NCBI RefSeq assembly: GCF_021730395.1
Contig: NC_069362.1
Span: 68,403,501-68,467,500 of the forward strand
DNA: 64,000 nucleotides
Source: Mercenaria mercenaria
Taxonomy: Eukaryota > Mollusca > Bivalvia > Venerida > Veneridae
Direction of reading: 5' to 3'
The notes beneath the pieces were generated by a model that was not told where the DNA came from, did not search any database, and saw only the letters and a program-made list of their open reading frames with translations. The translations under genes were made by a program, and so were the position numbers. Each line of letters starts with the position of its first letter. The first letter of the stretch is position 1. This document shows positions 45,250-57,303 of the stretch, in pieces.

Positions 45250-48200
45250 TTCTTGAGATGAATTGATTTCAGATTGCTGTATACTTTTCTCAACTTGCGA
45301 TCATGTGTTCGCGAGTTTCTGGGTGTTTTTTTTTTACATACTCCACATGTCGGATCTACTTGGAACTGATTGAATTTCGCTCTATTTGCCCGTAGAGTGT
45401 ATGTACCTGTTAAAAACTTTCAACTCTGCTTTCTGGATATCATGGATGTTAGGTCTGACTGTAGCATATACTGAATGGGTCTTTCCAACTTCCAAGGCGA
45501 GAGTGTTTATGTACTTTAGTAATGACTTCTCACTAATATCGTTCCTCCTTTCCTGTTCTACACTCTGGTTAATGCCATGTTTAGCATATCTTTCCACGTT
45601 TCCTTTTTGGTGGGTCAGATAGAATTTCATAATCTATGGGTAGGTTATACTGTATGAGTAGACGTCTTGCTCTGGAAATCATACTGTTATCTTCAATTGA
45701 TTTCACTGCCATTTGTCGGACTGCGATATCATACTCTTTGGTATCTGGGGTTGTCAGGATGGAATAGAATAGGTTTAGCAAATTTTTATGAATCACTGTC
45801 TTCCTAGTAGGGCTGTTGTTGCAGTTGATGCAGTACGGTCAGGTAGCTGCTGAATTTGTTTTAAGATTTTAATTTTAATTTTTTCTAGGATTGATTCATC
45901 TTTCTTAGTGATTGGTAATGTTTCGAGTCCAGAGGTAAACCTTGGGACTACATACTTTGTCCAGTAGTGCGCTTTTATTTGTTTTGAAACCCCTGTTTAT
46001 CCGTGGCATCCTGCTCCCATCAGAGAGTAAACAGTTCGTCTGCCACGCTCAACCCTTTCTTGGATGCTTAGTTTTCCGTCTTGACGTCTCGTGATACCTA
46101 TATGCAAAGTTTTGTCAGTGAGATTGATGGCTTTACCATATACCTTGGGGTTTTCAAAAGTCATTTTGGAGTTATATTGTATGGTACTGCTCTTCATAGG
46201 GTTTATCTTGTATCGAGTATCATTCTTGGATTTGTAGAACCATCTATTTCATCTCTTTATCTCTCGTAGATACAAGTGCAAGGTCGTCTGCACAGGTTAT
46301 GTGTTGTATTTTAGTTGTTCCTATTCTAACTCCATCAAAGTTCTGTTCCAGTTGTATTAGTAATGGGTTGTTGTATTTTTTGTAATGTCCCGAAGATAAC
46401 ACCCCTTCTTGTCTTACGCCCTGTAAAAGTGGGAAATTCCTAGACATTTGCCCTTTCTATTTGACAGCCGAGGACATGTTTGTTTCCGAGCCTGCAACAT
46501 TTTCGTTTCTGTCTTGCTGAGCGGCCTGAGGAGTTTCCACTTTTTCTATTTTATTATCACAGCAGCGTTGTTTGTGCCGTGTGGCGGCCGTAAAAGGTCT
46601 CCCCGTACATTCAATCAGGGCTGTTATATTTCGATCTTCTCAGATCGTTCAGTACGACTTTTATGTCGTGAAATTGGTACTGTTTAGTTTCTCAGCTTGA
46701 ACATTTCGGCCTGGGTGGTTCCAATACTCCGCTTCCATAGCTTTGGGTATTGTATAATCACCCCTTGGATATGGTGCCTGCTTTTTGATTTGTCTTTTGA
46801 CAGTTCCTGTGATATGCAGGCTCCATAACCTCAGATCCCCTTTCTAAATTCCAGTTTGTTTAGTTCTGCTCATTGTTTTCTCGTTTAGGGCAAACGCATT
46901 ATTCTAACTGGGGACCATACGCCGCTTTTCATGGAATTACATGCAAGTGTTTAATTGAAGGTTCCATCTGTGGATGTCTCTAAATTATTTTTGTACTTGT
47001 AGCATGTGTAGTTATTGAGTTCTACTCAACCCGGGGCTAGAGGGCGTGGACGGTAGCATGCATTTCCTCTACCGTCCATGAACAGGCTCAATCAAACCGA
47101 GCCTGCAACATTTTCGTTTCTGTCGTCTTGAGCGGCCTGTGGAGTTTCCACTTTTTCTATTTTGATATAGGTCTTTGAGAAGCAACCAGTCAGGATCTAC
47201 TATTCCGTCAAAGTACAGCCTACGTAAAAGAACGCTATGGGATACTACGTCAAATGCCTTTTGTGTGTAAGAATCATTCTTGTTTATTTGTCTTCGTTCT
47301 AGTAGACACTCAGTTATCAGAAAGGCCGCAGTAAGGCTTGATTTGCCTTTTGTGAGTCCATACTGTAGTTGTGACTGAGATTGCAGTAATATTTCATCCT
47401 GACGGGTAGTTAATATTCGTTCTAGGATCTTGAGGACTATAGGTGTAACTGAGATACCCCGATATAGTTTGCAGGATTATCCGCGTTACCTTTTTGTGTA
47501 TACTGGAGTGAGAATTCCGATTTTAAGATTGGTCGGTATCTTTTTGTCAGTGATAATGGAGTTAATGATATCTAGTAGTGTATTACTTTAGGACAGCTTT
47601 ATCTCCGTTCAATATATTACATAAGCTTTGTTGTTATGTAGCCCATGTATTGCAACTCTTAATTAATTCATTGTTACCAACGGAATGGTATTAGTGCTTT
47701 TTTCACAAATATTCTCAATGAGTTTGGTGTCTTCTTATATTCTCTGTAGATATTCTTCACTGAAGTTATCGTCTTGAAGTGGTTGGGCCAACTTTTCAAA
47801 ATGATCTGCCCGGGCTTTCGTTATCTCTTCGGGGGAATCACATACTAGGTTGACCGTCAATGGTTAGTAGTTCTCTTGGTGTTGTAGCTGTGGATCTTCT
47901 TCTCTTACAAGCTTGTAGAACATTTTTTCATCGCCTTTACTGTTCATTATATTCTCCAGTTTTAATTGTTTGTTTTTATTCTGAACTTGTCTCTGGGTTT
48001 TTCTTAGTATTTTCGTTGCTGCTATCATTGCTTGGAGTTTTTTTATTATTGTGAGTCTTTGCAGAGCAGCTGTTCTTCAATTCCCATCATCGCTGTTTGT
48101 TTTCTTTTGAAGCGTGTCTTATAGTTTTTCCCGTGGTCTTGAGATTTTATCTTTTGCGTCTTTTCTTTCTTAACGGGATGCTTCTCTTTTCTGCAGTTTT

Positions 48201-48355
48201 TAATATGTCTGTTAAGTAGTTAATCTGATTTTCAACATTTGTATCCTTTGTTTTCTTTGATTCATTCAGTAGATTTTTTGTAAGACTTTTATAATCACCC
48301 TTGTCACATATTTGTTCCAGTTTGGTTTTGCTTGACTGTTTGCCATTGTTAATCA
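45250..48355 (-). pseudogene. Decayed LINE with 0.7 kb insertion in its reverse transcriptase
   Basis: Minus strand in order: linker (ESKKTKDTNVENQINYL, 48150-48356), NPANYRGISVTPIVLKILER (about 47430-47490), QLQYGLTKGKSSLTAAFLI, KAFDVVSHSVLLRRLYFDG (about 47190-47250), interruption at 46448-47164, then SRNFPLLQGVRQEGVLS, IQHITCADDLALVSTRDKEM (catalytic ADD, 46250-46310), INLTDKTLHIGITRRQ, a C-terminal part KYINTLALEVGKTHSVYATV and a zinc-finger-like CxxC/ETREHMIAS end near 45300. It has an identifiable RT and long thumb region but multiple stops. The clade differs from the jockey-like copies nearby (ADD in the form CADD, QGVRQ rather than GVPQG). Confidence 0.65.
46448..47164 (+). mobile_element. 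Insertion carrying two hairpin-core repeat copies
   Basis: Copy one, 46455-46620: GAGCCTGCAACATTTTCGTT, GTTTCCACTTTTTCTATTTT, then GTGCCGTGTGGCGGCCGTAA and CTCCCCGTAC. Copy two, 47030-47163: CCCGGGGCTAGAGGGCGTGG, hairpin GGACGGTAG/CTACCGTCC, core CAGGCTCAATCAAACCGAGC, ending TTTCCACTTTTTCTATTTT. The segment lies exactly where the LINE reading frame is interrupted. The about 400 bp between the copies is unassigned. Confidence 0.65.
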
Positions 48356-48359
48356 CGCG

Positions 48360-49235
48360 TAATTAGCACATTTATTTAGGATAGTATGGCCGTTATTTTT
48401 CTTATGTGTGACATAACATGTCAATATTTTTCTATTTTTGATAGGAAGACATGTCATACTAAATGACCATATATGGTTTTCATATCATTGAAATGCTCTG
48501 AAGTTCTGAAAATGAGGCCTGAATATTTTATTGTTTATTTGATATGAAGAAGGAACTGAATTGGTAGAATGTAACCTGATCGAATGTTTAGTGGCAGGGG
48601 CCAGTTACGTATTTGGCCCGGTTACGTTTTATAAATAAAATAGGTAGATGTACTTTAAAGGCATTTATATTCAATTGGTTATTTATGATGTTTATAGACC
48701 TATGAATTCCTGCGTACGAGTAAAGTAAACGGTTATGAGACACTTTTCTTTCCCCTATTATTTTCGTCTGGTCAGATGCTTTAAAAATATACATATGTTT
48801 TAGGTCAGTCATTTGCAGATAATACGGTATAGGTCTTGCAAGGTGTGCATTTTTGGCAATTTTTGCTTCAAAATTTAGTGTCCTGAAACCAGAGTTTTAC
48901 TCGTTTTTATCATAGAAACAACAGAATCGGCAGGCTGAAAATGTCACATAATGAAGTGCTAAGTATATGCAATACATACGCTCAACACCTCCCTGGAATT
49001 TTTAATGATCATTTTTTCGCGCTGCTATCAGCGCAGATTTATGTAATTTTGAGATCGACTGTCCATTGCCCTCATTTAGGAATAACGTTAGTAATTCGGT
49101 CGAAAATGTGCTTCCGTGGTGTAGTCGGGCTAGAATGTAGTCGAAAGAAGTTCATAGTAAATAGATCCTAATGTTCCCATTTTTGCGCAAATTCGTGTAA
49201 ACCGAGTGCTTTAATCACACTTTTTCACTACTAGA
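48360..49235. other. Non-coding stretch
   Basis: I see no gene or recognisable repeat between the LINE and the hAT-like element. Confidence 0.35.
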
Positions 49236-51504
49236 ATCATACATGTCAAGTTTCTCAGACAAATTTCCAGGAGATCTGACTTGAAAATCCAGGAGATTTT
49301 ATCGATTCGCAATTAATGTCTAATTTAGTAGTGTTTGGGCTTGTTTATTATATATTTAACACCAGTATTATAATTTAAATAGTTTATTAAATATAAAATA
49401 CAACTATTACATATGAAATAGTTCATTATCTATTTAAAAACAGTATCACGCATGAAATACTCCACTGAACAGCAATATACTTCTCCAAACTTCAAAATAC
49501 TTCTCCATACTTCAACTTATCATCTCTATGAATAAGATATTAAACAGTTTATTAAATCAATACTGTATTAATGCTTTTATCAAGATATTTTATTAATACA
49601 TGTTTATCTTTAATATTTCTTATTCACTGGCTGTCTCTACTGTCAGTTTAATTTATTTTCATGAAACAATGTTTTTTTTCTCTCACAAACTTGCTTTCTT
49701 TGCTGCTGAACATAAATCTTTTGTAGGCATAAACTCTGTGCAATGTTTAACACTATTCAGTTTGCAAGAAATTAAAGCATTAACTGTGTCCTGGGCCAGA
49801 TTGTCTCTACTGTCACGTTGTATCCTTCTTAGAATCGAAAAACGCCTCTCAGGGTCACAATTTGAGTGGGGCAGGTTGAGTGCTGCAAGTGTAACTTTAG
49901 ACAGAACTGGAAATTGGAGTTTTTATATTTGATACGTCTGCCCACCAGCAGTCTAAGGGTGTGACCATGGGGTTCTCTTCACTGGCCTTCTGATTGAACT
50001 GAGGGAACACAGAGACTGATGTAAGCTGGTAGTCATGGACCTCGGCAGTTAGCTGTTCACAGTTGTCGTCATCTACTACACCCGGACGTCTTGCAAGTTT
50101 CTAAACTGAAAATACACAAACAAACATATACATCACTTTTGAGAAGATCATACTGTACTATTACCAAAACAGTAATAGGCCTGTTATATTCTAAATTTAC
50201 TTGCCTTAATATCTGAAGTATCAATTTTATGCTGAAAATGCTATAATGCAATCACACAAGTAACTTAAATTAAATTTCCTGCATTTGTGTTTGTTATTTT
50301 TGCGTTATTTTGAATACTTGCCAGAATACGCATCAATGTCAGCCTTTGTGTGTGGTTTAAGTAGCCCAGTGCCTTCAGCGTCTCGTCTTTGAAAGGAAAT
50401 TTTTCACCGTCTTTGATGTGACCTCTACGTAGAATGCTCGAACACCACTGAAATGAATATACATTGTAAAAGATATGAAACTGTTAAACAATGCAAGGAT
50501 CAGAATTTAGCACTGTCACAATTAGTGCAGAATTATTTTTTTTAATACAGATGTACTATCAACAGTTAAAGATGGAATTTGATGGAGTGTTTATCAAACA
50601 GCAGCACACAATTTGTTTTACAACATATGTTCCTGAAAAATGTTGCTAGCTGAGTGGGACTGATGCTGTCGCTGTTGTCTGCAATGAACCGTCTGGCGCC
50701 CATACCAATTAAAAGTAGGTCGTTGTCATGTTGGCTACTTGGGTTCTTGAAGCCAACCTGAGTTACATGGTCTGTTGCACTGATGGTAGACATCTTGACA
50801 AACTTCACCTGGAACATCTTAAGCAGTCGCTCCATCTCAGCATGAAGGTATCCAACCAAGGAATCACCAGCCTAAAAGCACAAATACACTGAGGGTATCA
50901 AATACACTAAACAAAAATAAATAGCAGCATGAAATTTCTTTATAAATTCTTATCAACAGTTTTTTCTTTACGAGAGTTATTATTTACTATGCATAAATTG
51001 TGTTTCAAATCTCATCACTTTACCTGAAACATAGTGTTGAACTCATTGAGTGGCTCAAATATGAAGGCAAGGAAGTGGTATGTCAGCTGCATGACTGGGT
51101 CGGAGAGGCTTGTGGCACACCGATGGATACGAGTACCCTTCTTCTCTGATTCTTCATGGCTATTGAAATACGAACGGAGAGCAGGCCATTGCTGTAGGAG
51201 TCTCTTCGCACACTTGTGTAGGCTAAGCCATCTTGTTGAACAGTGCTCCACCAGTTTGTACTCTTCTGTGTCTGTGAACTCAGGGAATTCCCTGTAGACC
51301 GCTCGACGTTTGGCACTGAAAATACACATTAAAACTACTGCATGTATCTATCATTGTTATATTATAAAACTTTAACATTTTATCATTTTGTTAGTGCAGT
51401 CGAAGGGTTCAAACCCCAACATTAACTACAACTGTTTAGACATTTCTTGATGTTACTTATGTAGTAGAGGTGTAATACGGCGCTTCTACTATCAGCTAGC
51501 TTTT

Positions 51505-51570
51505 ATGGTGACGTGGTAGAGTGTCCGCTTAGATAACTCAAGGTCCAGGTTCGGGCCAAGGAGATTTTTC
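51505..51570 (+). repeat. tRNA-like SINE head
   Basis: GTGACGTGGTAGAGTGTCCG (A-box-like TGGTAGAGTG) followed 30 bp on by CCAGGTTCGGGCC (B-box-like). No clover-leaf with a proper acceptor stem, so a SINE fragment inside an intron-like gap of the hAT element, not a tRNA gene. Confidence 0.35.
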
Positions 51571-52458
51571 GGTGTGATTTTTTTGTATAAAAACAATAAT
51601 TTAAATCATGTTCTAATACCTGTGCTGGAAATGATAGTAAACGTCAATGAGTAGATCCTCAACATTGTTGTTCACGTACACGTGACAGAACGGAGTTGTT
51701 GGAACCGACCATTACATTGGCGTTGTCACTGCTATAGCCCACTAGGTTCTGCCACGGGCTGTTTCTTTCTCTGAAAACATAAGAAACTCATGATCAATAT
51801 ATGAAAAGTATAAACATAATATCAATCTAAAATTGTCATTTCATTTTCATTTTTTCACTTTGTAATTCCAGTCTATTGAATGCTTCAAGAAAAAGCACAT
51901 TTACAACTGTATGAATCTAATATTTCAATTACATAATGTTATTACTTTTTAATACATAAAAATGAACTAACATATTTAAAGACATCTTGAAGACAAGTGA
52001 ACAAGTTCTGTCCGGTGCCAATGTTACAAATTGGCATTGCCAAGAATTTTGTGGAGACACGGCGAATGGCTTTGTCATATACTCCTCACTAATATCGCAA
52101 CACATTTTCATCTCCCTTGTCGTTGGACTCGTCCATGAGAATAGAAAATTTGTTATTTCTACGCAAAGTGGTTACTATATTGTCATACATCGGAGCTAGC
52201 GCTTTCTTAACTATATTTGTGCACTTTGTATTTTTGCATGTGAATTTTTTTGGCAATTGTCGAATCGTGAAACATTTTCTTCATCAGTTCTGATAGATGA
52301 TCAGCGGCTAAGAACAGAATATTATGTTCTGCTATGAAGTTAGAGAACATTACTTTTGCCTTTGTCATATCATCTGCCGGATTACAGTTAAACATTTAAC
52401 TGTGTCATTTTCGGTATACTAGCTGCTTCTTGCAATGTGAGCATTACTCTTTAAATGC

Positions 52459-52883
52459 CTGGGGTCGTATTCATAAAGCATCTTTCTAAGTATAAGATTA
52501 AGAAATTGATTATTTACTTAAGTATTACTTAAGTAAGAAATTTATTTTACTTAAGTATATTTGTTATTCATAAAACAGCTTAATAAGTAATTATTGGCTT
52601 TTATTGTGGACGAAAACATTAAAAAAACATTAATTTCAGACAGATACAACATGCATAGTTATGTTTAAAGTGCTTTTATCTGAAAAACAACAATTTAATC
52701 GTACTCACGACGCCATTTTGTTTTCTGACTTAAGTCATTTCTTACGTATCTTAAGTTTAAGCTGTTTTATGAATAGGACTTAAGTTTTTTACTTAGACTT
52801 AAGCTGAAATCACCACAAACCTAAGTAAATTTTCAACTTAAGTCAAAACTTATACTTAAGATGCTTTATGAATACGACCCCAG
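52459..52883. mobile_element. MITE inserted in the zinc-finger region of the hAT transposase
   Basis: Ends CTGGGGTCGTATTCATAAAG and CTTTATGAATACGACCCCAG are exact inverted copies. The interior repeats ACTTAAGT-type words many times. Removing it brings the two halves of a zinc-finger coding stretch together (GGKNGLT before, HLKSNAHI after), so it is younger than the hAT copy. Confidence 0.85.
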
Positions 52884-53724
52884 GTCAAACCATTCTTTCC
52901 ACCACTAGCTATATTGATATGACTACTGCACAATTTGCAAAATGCACAAGTATTCCCTTTTCACTTATTTTCACACAGTTAAATTCATTAATCTATGAAC
53001 TGTTGAATTTGCTAACATATTTTTTCTTTTTATTTGGCGTGTCTGCCAACGAATCTGCTGGTCTCTTAGCCATTATTTTGACTAATGATAATAGTGGAAG
53101 AAAAAATTTAATTTAAGTAACTTTCTACAATATTAATTATTTAACTCAAAATTAATTGATCATTTTTACAACAATAGAAAAAGTCATGCAACTAATATTT
53201 TTAAAGACTTCAAAATTCCATTTGATTCCCATCATTAAGAGGTCGGTTCTTCTAATCTTCCTTCACCCCATTCAATCAACAGACAGTTAATCGATAAACT
53301 TTAGCCACTGGAAAGTAAAAGTGTCTGGCTAAGGCTGACATCTGTCCAAAATTACACTAAAGGTATTTATTACACTATGCTTTTAAGGAAAAATGATTTT
53401 CCGGGAGATATTTAAGTTTTCCGTACGTTCAGGAAATTGGGTCTGAATCCGGGAAACTCCCGGACAATATATGTAGAATACATTCTGCATGAAATGAGAC
53501 GGTTTTCATGTTCATACACCCAACATGGCAAGTTTTGCAGATCGAAACCGGAAGTTGGTGTTTATTGTAATATGTGCCATTTTTAGAGTAGCAGACCACC
53601 ATTGACTGGCATTTCACTAGGAACTATTCAACCCCCTATTTTCTTTTCATTTTTTCGTTAATTTATTATATAACTTGAAAATCATGAAAAATAGGTGTAG
53701 GAAAAAGTGATGTTCTGTAAAGAT

Positions 53725-56700
53725 AGGCTACTGGTTGCCGACCCAGATTCGGACAATTTCACAACTCTTTCATCTGTCATATTTTAATTTTTAATTCAAG
53801 ATTCATGAAATGATACCTGAATCAAGTTCAGTTCTTCGGTGTCGCTAAACACAAATTTGTTTGTATATAAAAATAAACTGAACACGTCACTGAGGCCCGA
53901 AAGAGGGTACGTAAATTTAACGTTTTCAGCGTGTTGCAGGACCCAGAAATCGGACAGTAGGAAAATACTAATTATCATCACTTCTGTTTGACAGAATCAC
54001 GTTTAGGTCGGTTTTAATGATAAAAAGACATTTTAAGTATTGTTAACCTTGTTTACATTCAACTGTAAATGTTTCATGCTGCTGAGAGTTTGAAAAATCC
54101 AGCTGGCCTACATACGACACAAAATTTTAGGTAAAACAATTTGGTTTAACAAGATACAAGATACAAGAAACTTTATTTTACGTCGGATATGAAATTAACA
54201 AATAACATTAGCTTAAAGCTATTTCCCGACAAACGTATGATATAGTAATAACAAAAATAAAATGAAAAAATAAAACGGCTGTAAAAAGAAAGCAGTCATA
54301 AAAGAACAAGGGAAGTAACTCTGTAACAGTACATAAACATTACTGACCTTGTTACTCCCCTTAAAAGCTAAATTAAAGCATACATGCTGAAAAGAGGGAT
54401 ACTAAATCAAGCAAAAAAAAATTAGTTAATTACAAATAAGTAGATGACATTATGGGTATTGTGGCAAGTGTAAAAACAAAAACCCTATCTAAGTAAATGT
54501 CCCAAAAAACTACCGAAAGAAAGTTGTAGATTTGGGAAAAAGGGCCTGGAGAGGTCATTCACTCCACCACACCCATATCTGTCATCTACCCTAGGAGAAA
54601 AGAAGCACACAAGTTAAAACATAAAAAACAAAACAGACAACTTACAGTACATATTTACATAAAATTAACTAAACTAAGACATACTAAGAGAGGAGCACAT
54701 ATTTAATAATAGGCTTTTTAAGCACATGCAGATTATTACTAGGAAAAACTAAACTAAATCTGTACCATGCAACTAAGAAAACAAAAAAAAAAAAATGAGG
54801 CATGAAGAGTATTATACAGAAGAAAGAAAAAAGAGAAAAAGTAAAACCTGTGGGAAAGCTGCTGATCTTGACCTAGGCCTAAAAACTGCCATAAAAGTAA
54901 CTAAATAAAAAACTGATTAGCAAAAATAACACAAAAGTGTGACAGATAAGATGAGATTAAGAACAGATATCTCCTCAAATCAGATTTGCGAAGAACTGAT
55001 CAGCAACTTTCTCGCAGAGAGTCATGTTTACATAAAATGTGATAACAGCAGCATTTTTTAAAATAAAAGCATGATAGAGAAAAAGCAAACAAAAAACAAG
55101 CAAGCAAAACAAAGCAAGCAGGACAACAGCACATACAATAAGCAAACATACAGCATACACTCACTGACACATGGCACATTTACATTTGGGGCCAGTCCAG
55201 GTGCGGACCAGTCTGACAAAGTCTTTGTACCTATCTATGGTTCTCATGTCATTTGGCAGACTGTTCCACACCCTGACGGCCTCAAACCTAAATGAGTTTC
55301 TTCCATACCTTGTTGTCCTTACTTGTGGCACTTCTAGAACATTTTCATACCTGAAATCATAATTAGAAGATTTTAATTTTACAATATTTTGCAGATATTC
55401 AGGCGAAAGATGGTGTATACATTTAAAAGTTTCGATGGCAATGGTTCGTAGTCTGTTTAGATGTAATGTTGTTAAATTTACTTTGTTTAACAGAGTTTCA
55501 TATGAAGAAGTAAAGTCATTATAGACAATCTTAAGAGCTCTAAATTGTATTTTTTCAAGTTTTTCAGTGTTGGTTTTTGAACAAAAGTGCCAGATTAGAG
55601 GACAGTAATTAAAATTTGATCTAATAAAAGATTTAAAAATAATTAGTCTTGTATTTTCATTGAGAAATTTGCTCAGTCTCTGTAATACGTTAAGTTGTTT
55701 GGCGGCCTTTCTGCAGAGATTGGTAACCTGGGAGTCAAAATTTAGCTGAAAATCAAGATTGACTCCTAGTAGTTTAACCTCGTCTTCACATATTATTTCA
55801 TTTTGACCTATGTTGAAGGATTTGACTGCTTTATTAGTTTTGTTTCCTATGCAAATGGACTGGAATTTTTCTGGATTAGCTTGCATTTGGTTTATATCGA
55901 ACCAATCAATAAGGATTTGACTTTCAGATTCTAGAGTTTCTTTGAATACATCTAGATCCGTGTGTTGGAAAGAAAGGGTATTGTCATCTGCATAATTGTA
56001 AAGAGTTGACCTATGTACGAAATAGAATATATCATTTAAGAATATATTGAAGACCAAAGGCCCGAGGATTGATCCTTGAGGGACACCTTTAAGTATTTCA
56101 TGCCATTCACTAGTAATTTTACCGAGTTTAACCCTTTGAGACCTATGTGAAAGGTAGTTTAGCATGAGTTTGCAGGCTTTCTCTGATAAACCATATGCCT
56201 CAAGTTTGAGGACTATAAGATTATGTGGTAAGCAGTCAAAGGCTTTGGATAAATCCATTAGTATGGCGCCTATATATTGATTTTCATCAAGGGATTTTTT
56301 CCAGTCTTCAACTAATTTTAACAAAGTTGTTTGGCAGCCATAGGATGACCTAAAAGCAAATAGATATGGATGGAAAATATTTTCAAAAAAGCCAGTTAAT
56401 TGATCACTCATGATTCTTTCATATATTTTGGACATGGTGGGTAAGATGCTTACTGGCCTGTAATTTTTTTCAATGAAGGGATCATCTTTTTTATAAATGG
56501 GTCTAACCTGGGCTTGTTTAAGTTTGGATGGGAATTGACCTTTATCTATCATAGCGTTTGCTATTTCCTTAATTGGGTTTACAAGGCTGCTTTGACCTGC
56601 TTTTATGATTTTAGGTGGTATGGTATCCACACCCGTGGCCTTCTTACAGTCGAGTTTCTTGATGCAATTTCTCACTTTATTTTCTGTTATATGATTAAAA

Positions 56701-57124
56701 TTAAAGTGCTCATTCTTACAATTGTTTAAGATGGCCTTGATACTAGGGTGTTCTTTATCTACCGGGTATTAATGGGAAAACATTGATACTTGTTTTATAA
56801 CACGCAATTTTCTCGTCGGCATTTAGCAGATTGTAGATGAGTTCCTCTTGAATAATGTTGGGACATCAAAACATGTATGCTCATGCGCACTGAAAGCACA
56901 TGCAGCTTCCCCCTGTGAGAGCTGTCACAACATTTCGTAACAAATGCAAATATTCCATTTTTGAAAGTTTAACTTACTGATTTGCAATTGTTGCAGATGA
57001 TGTTGCACATAATGCAAACGTCTATGTACTTGTCAAGAAATGATCAAATATTACGCCAAAATAAGCGTTTACGCGACTGTTCGATATTCTGGGTCGTCCG
57101 AAATTCTGGGTCGCCAACCAGTAC
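53725..57124. mobile_element. TIR DNA element carrying a LINE
   Basis: Ends TACTGGTTGCCGACCCAGA (left) and the complement of TCTGGGTCGCCAACCAGTA (right) are inverted repeats that continue into TTCGGAC. They are flanked by GTAAAGAT (53717-53724) and GTAAAGAC (57125-57132), an 8 bp target duplication with one change. The LINE at 54150-56770 occupies most of the interior, so the original element was about 0.8 kb. A related element ends at 59398. Confidence 0.7.
54150..56770 (-). mobile_element. 5'-truncated jockey/CR1-like LINE with uninterrupted RT frame
   Basis: A continuous 504-codon frame (56675 to 55161, minus strand) covers a whole reverse transcriptase: VRPIYKKDDPFIEKNYRPVS, ILPTMSKIYERI, AILMDLSKAFDCLPHNL, GVPQGSILGPLVFNIFLNDI, YNYADDNTLS (catalytic YADD), NPEKFQSICIG and the C-terminal RTTRYGRNSFRFEAVRVWNS. 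The frame enters just after the start of the RT domain, so the endonuclease and ORF1 are missing by 5' truncation near 56770. About 1 kb of 3' UTR follows, ending with AATAAAGTTTCTTGTATCTT, i.e. a polyadenylation-like signal and a tandem TTGTATC tail at about 54150-54185, as in CR1-like elements. The lack of stops indicates a young insertion. Confidence 0.85.
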
Positions 57125-57303
57125 GTAAAGACCACCTGAAGTTGTCGTTTTTTATATAAAACAAAGAAGGATTTGAATTACAGACCTTCAACCTTCAGTA
57201 GTTTGGCAAATATCATAACATATGAAATATATGAAACACCGGTGCGAAAATTCGCCCCCAAACAACAACAACAACAAAATTCACAAATAAACAGGAGTAG
57301 AAA

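Larger units (their letters stand above)
49240..53475 (-). mobile_element. hAT-like DNA transposon with split transposase
   Basis: Reading the minus strand: MAKRPADSLADTPNKKKKYV (53070), a BED-like zinc finger NTCAFCKLCSSHIN ... HLKSNAH, FSNFIAEHNILFLAADHL (52330), DISEEYMTKPFAVSPQNSWQ (52060), VEHCSTRWLSLHKCAKRLLQ (51250), a block at 50566-50859, QWCSSILRRGHIKDGEKF (50450) and the hAT dimerisation end LPHSNCDPERRFSILRRIQR (49830). Blocks are separated by intron-like gaps with plausible splice sites. There are stops and frame changes in the zinc-finger part and near 49920, so it is not active. The outer ends (TACATGTCAAGTTTCTCAG at 49243; complement of ACTCCCGGACAATATATGTA at 53455-53474) look like loosely matching terminal repeats; flanking TAGAATCA and TAGAATAC could be the 8 bp target duplication. 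A transposase of about 600 residues is expected. Confidence 0.7.
53641..57210. repeat. Dispersed repeat split by a 3.4 kb insertion
   Basis: The left half (53641-53724) and right half (57125-57210) together match the uninterrupted copy at 3030-3210. The border word GTAAAGA occurs on both sides of the insertion. Confidence 0.65.

Noticed and set aside
55071-55295. Plus-strand open frame over the LINE 3' region
   Set aside because: Antisense to the reverse-transcriptase frame and its UTR, rich in K/Q from A-rich sequence.
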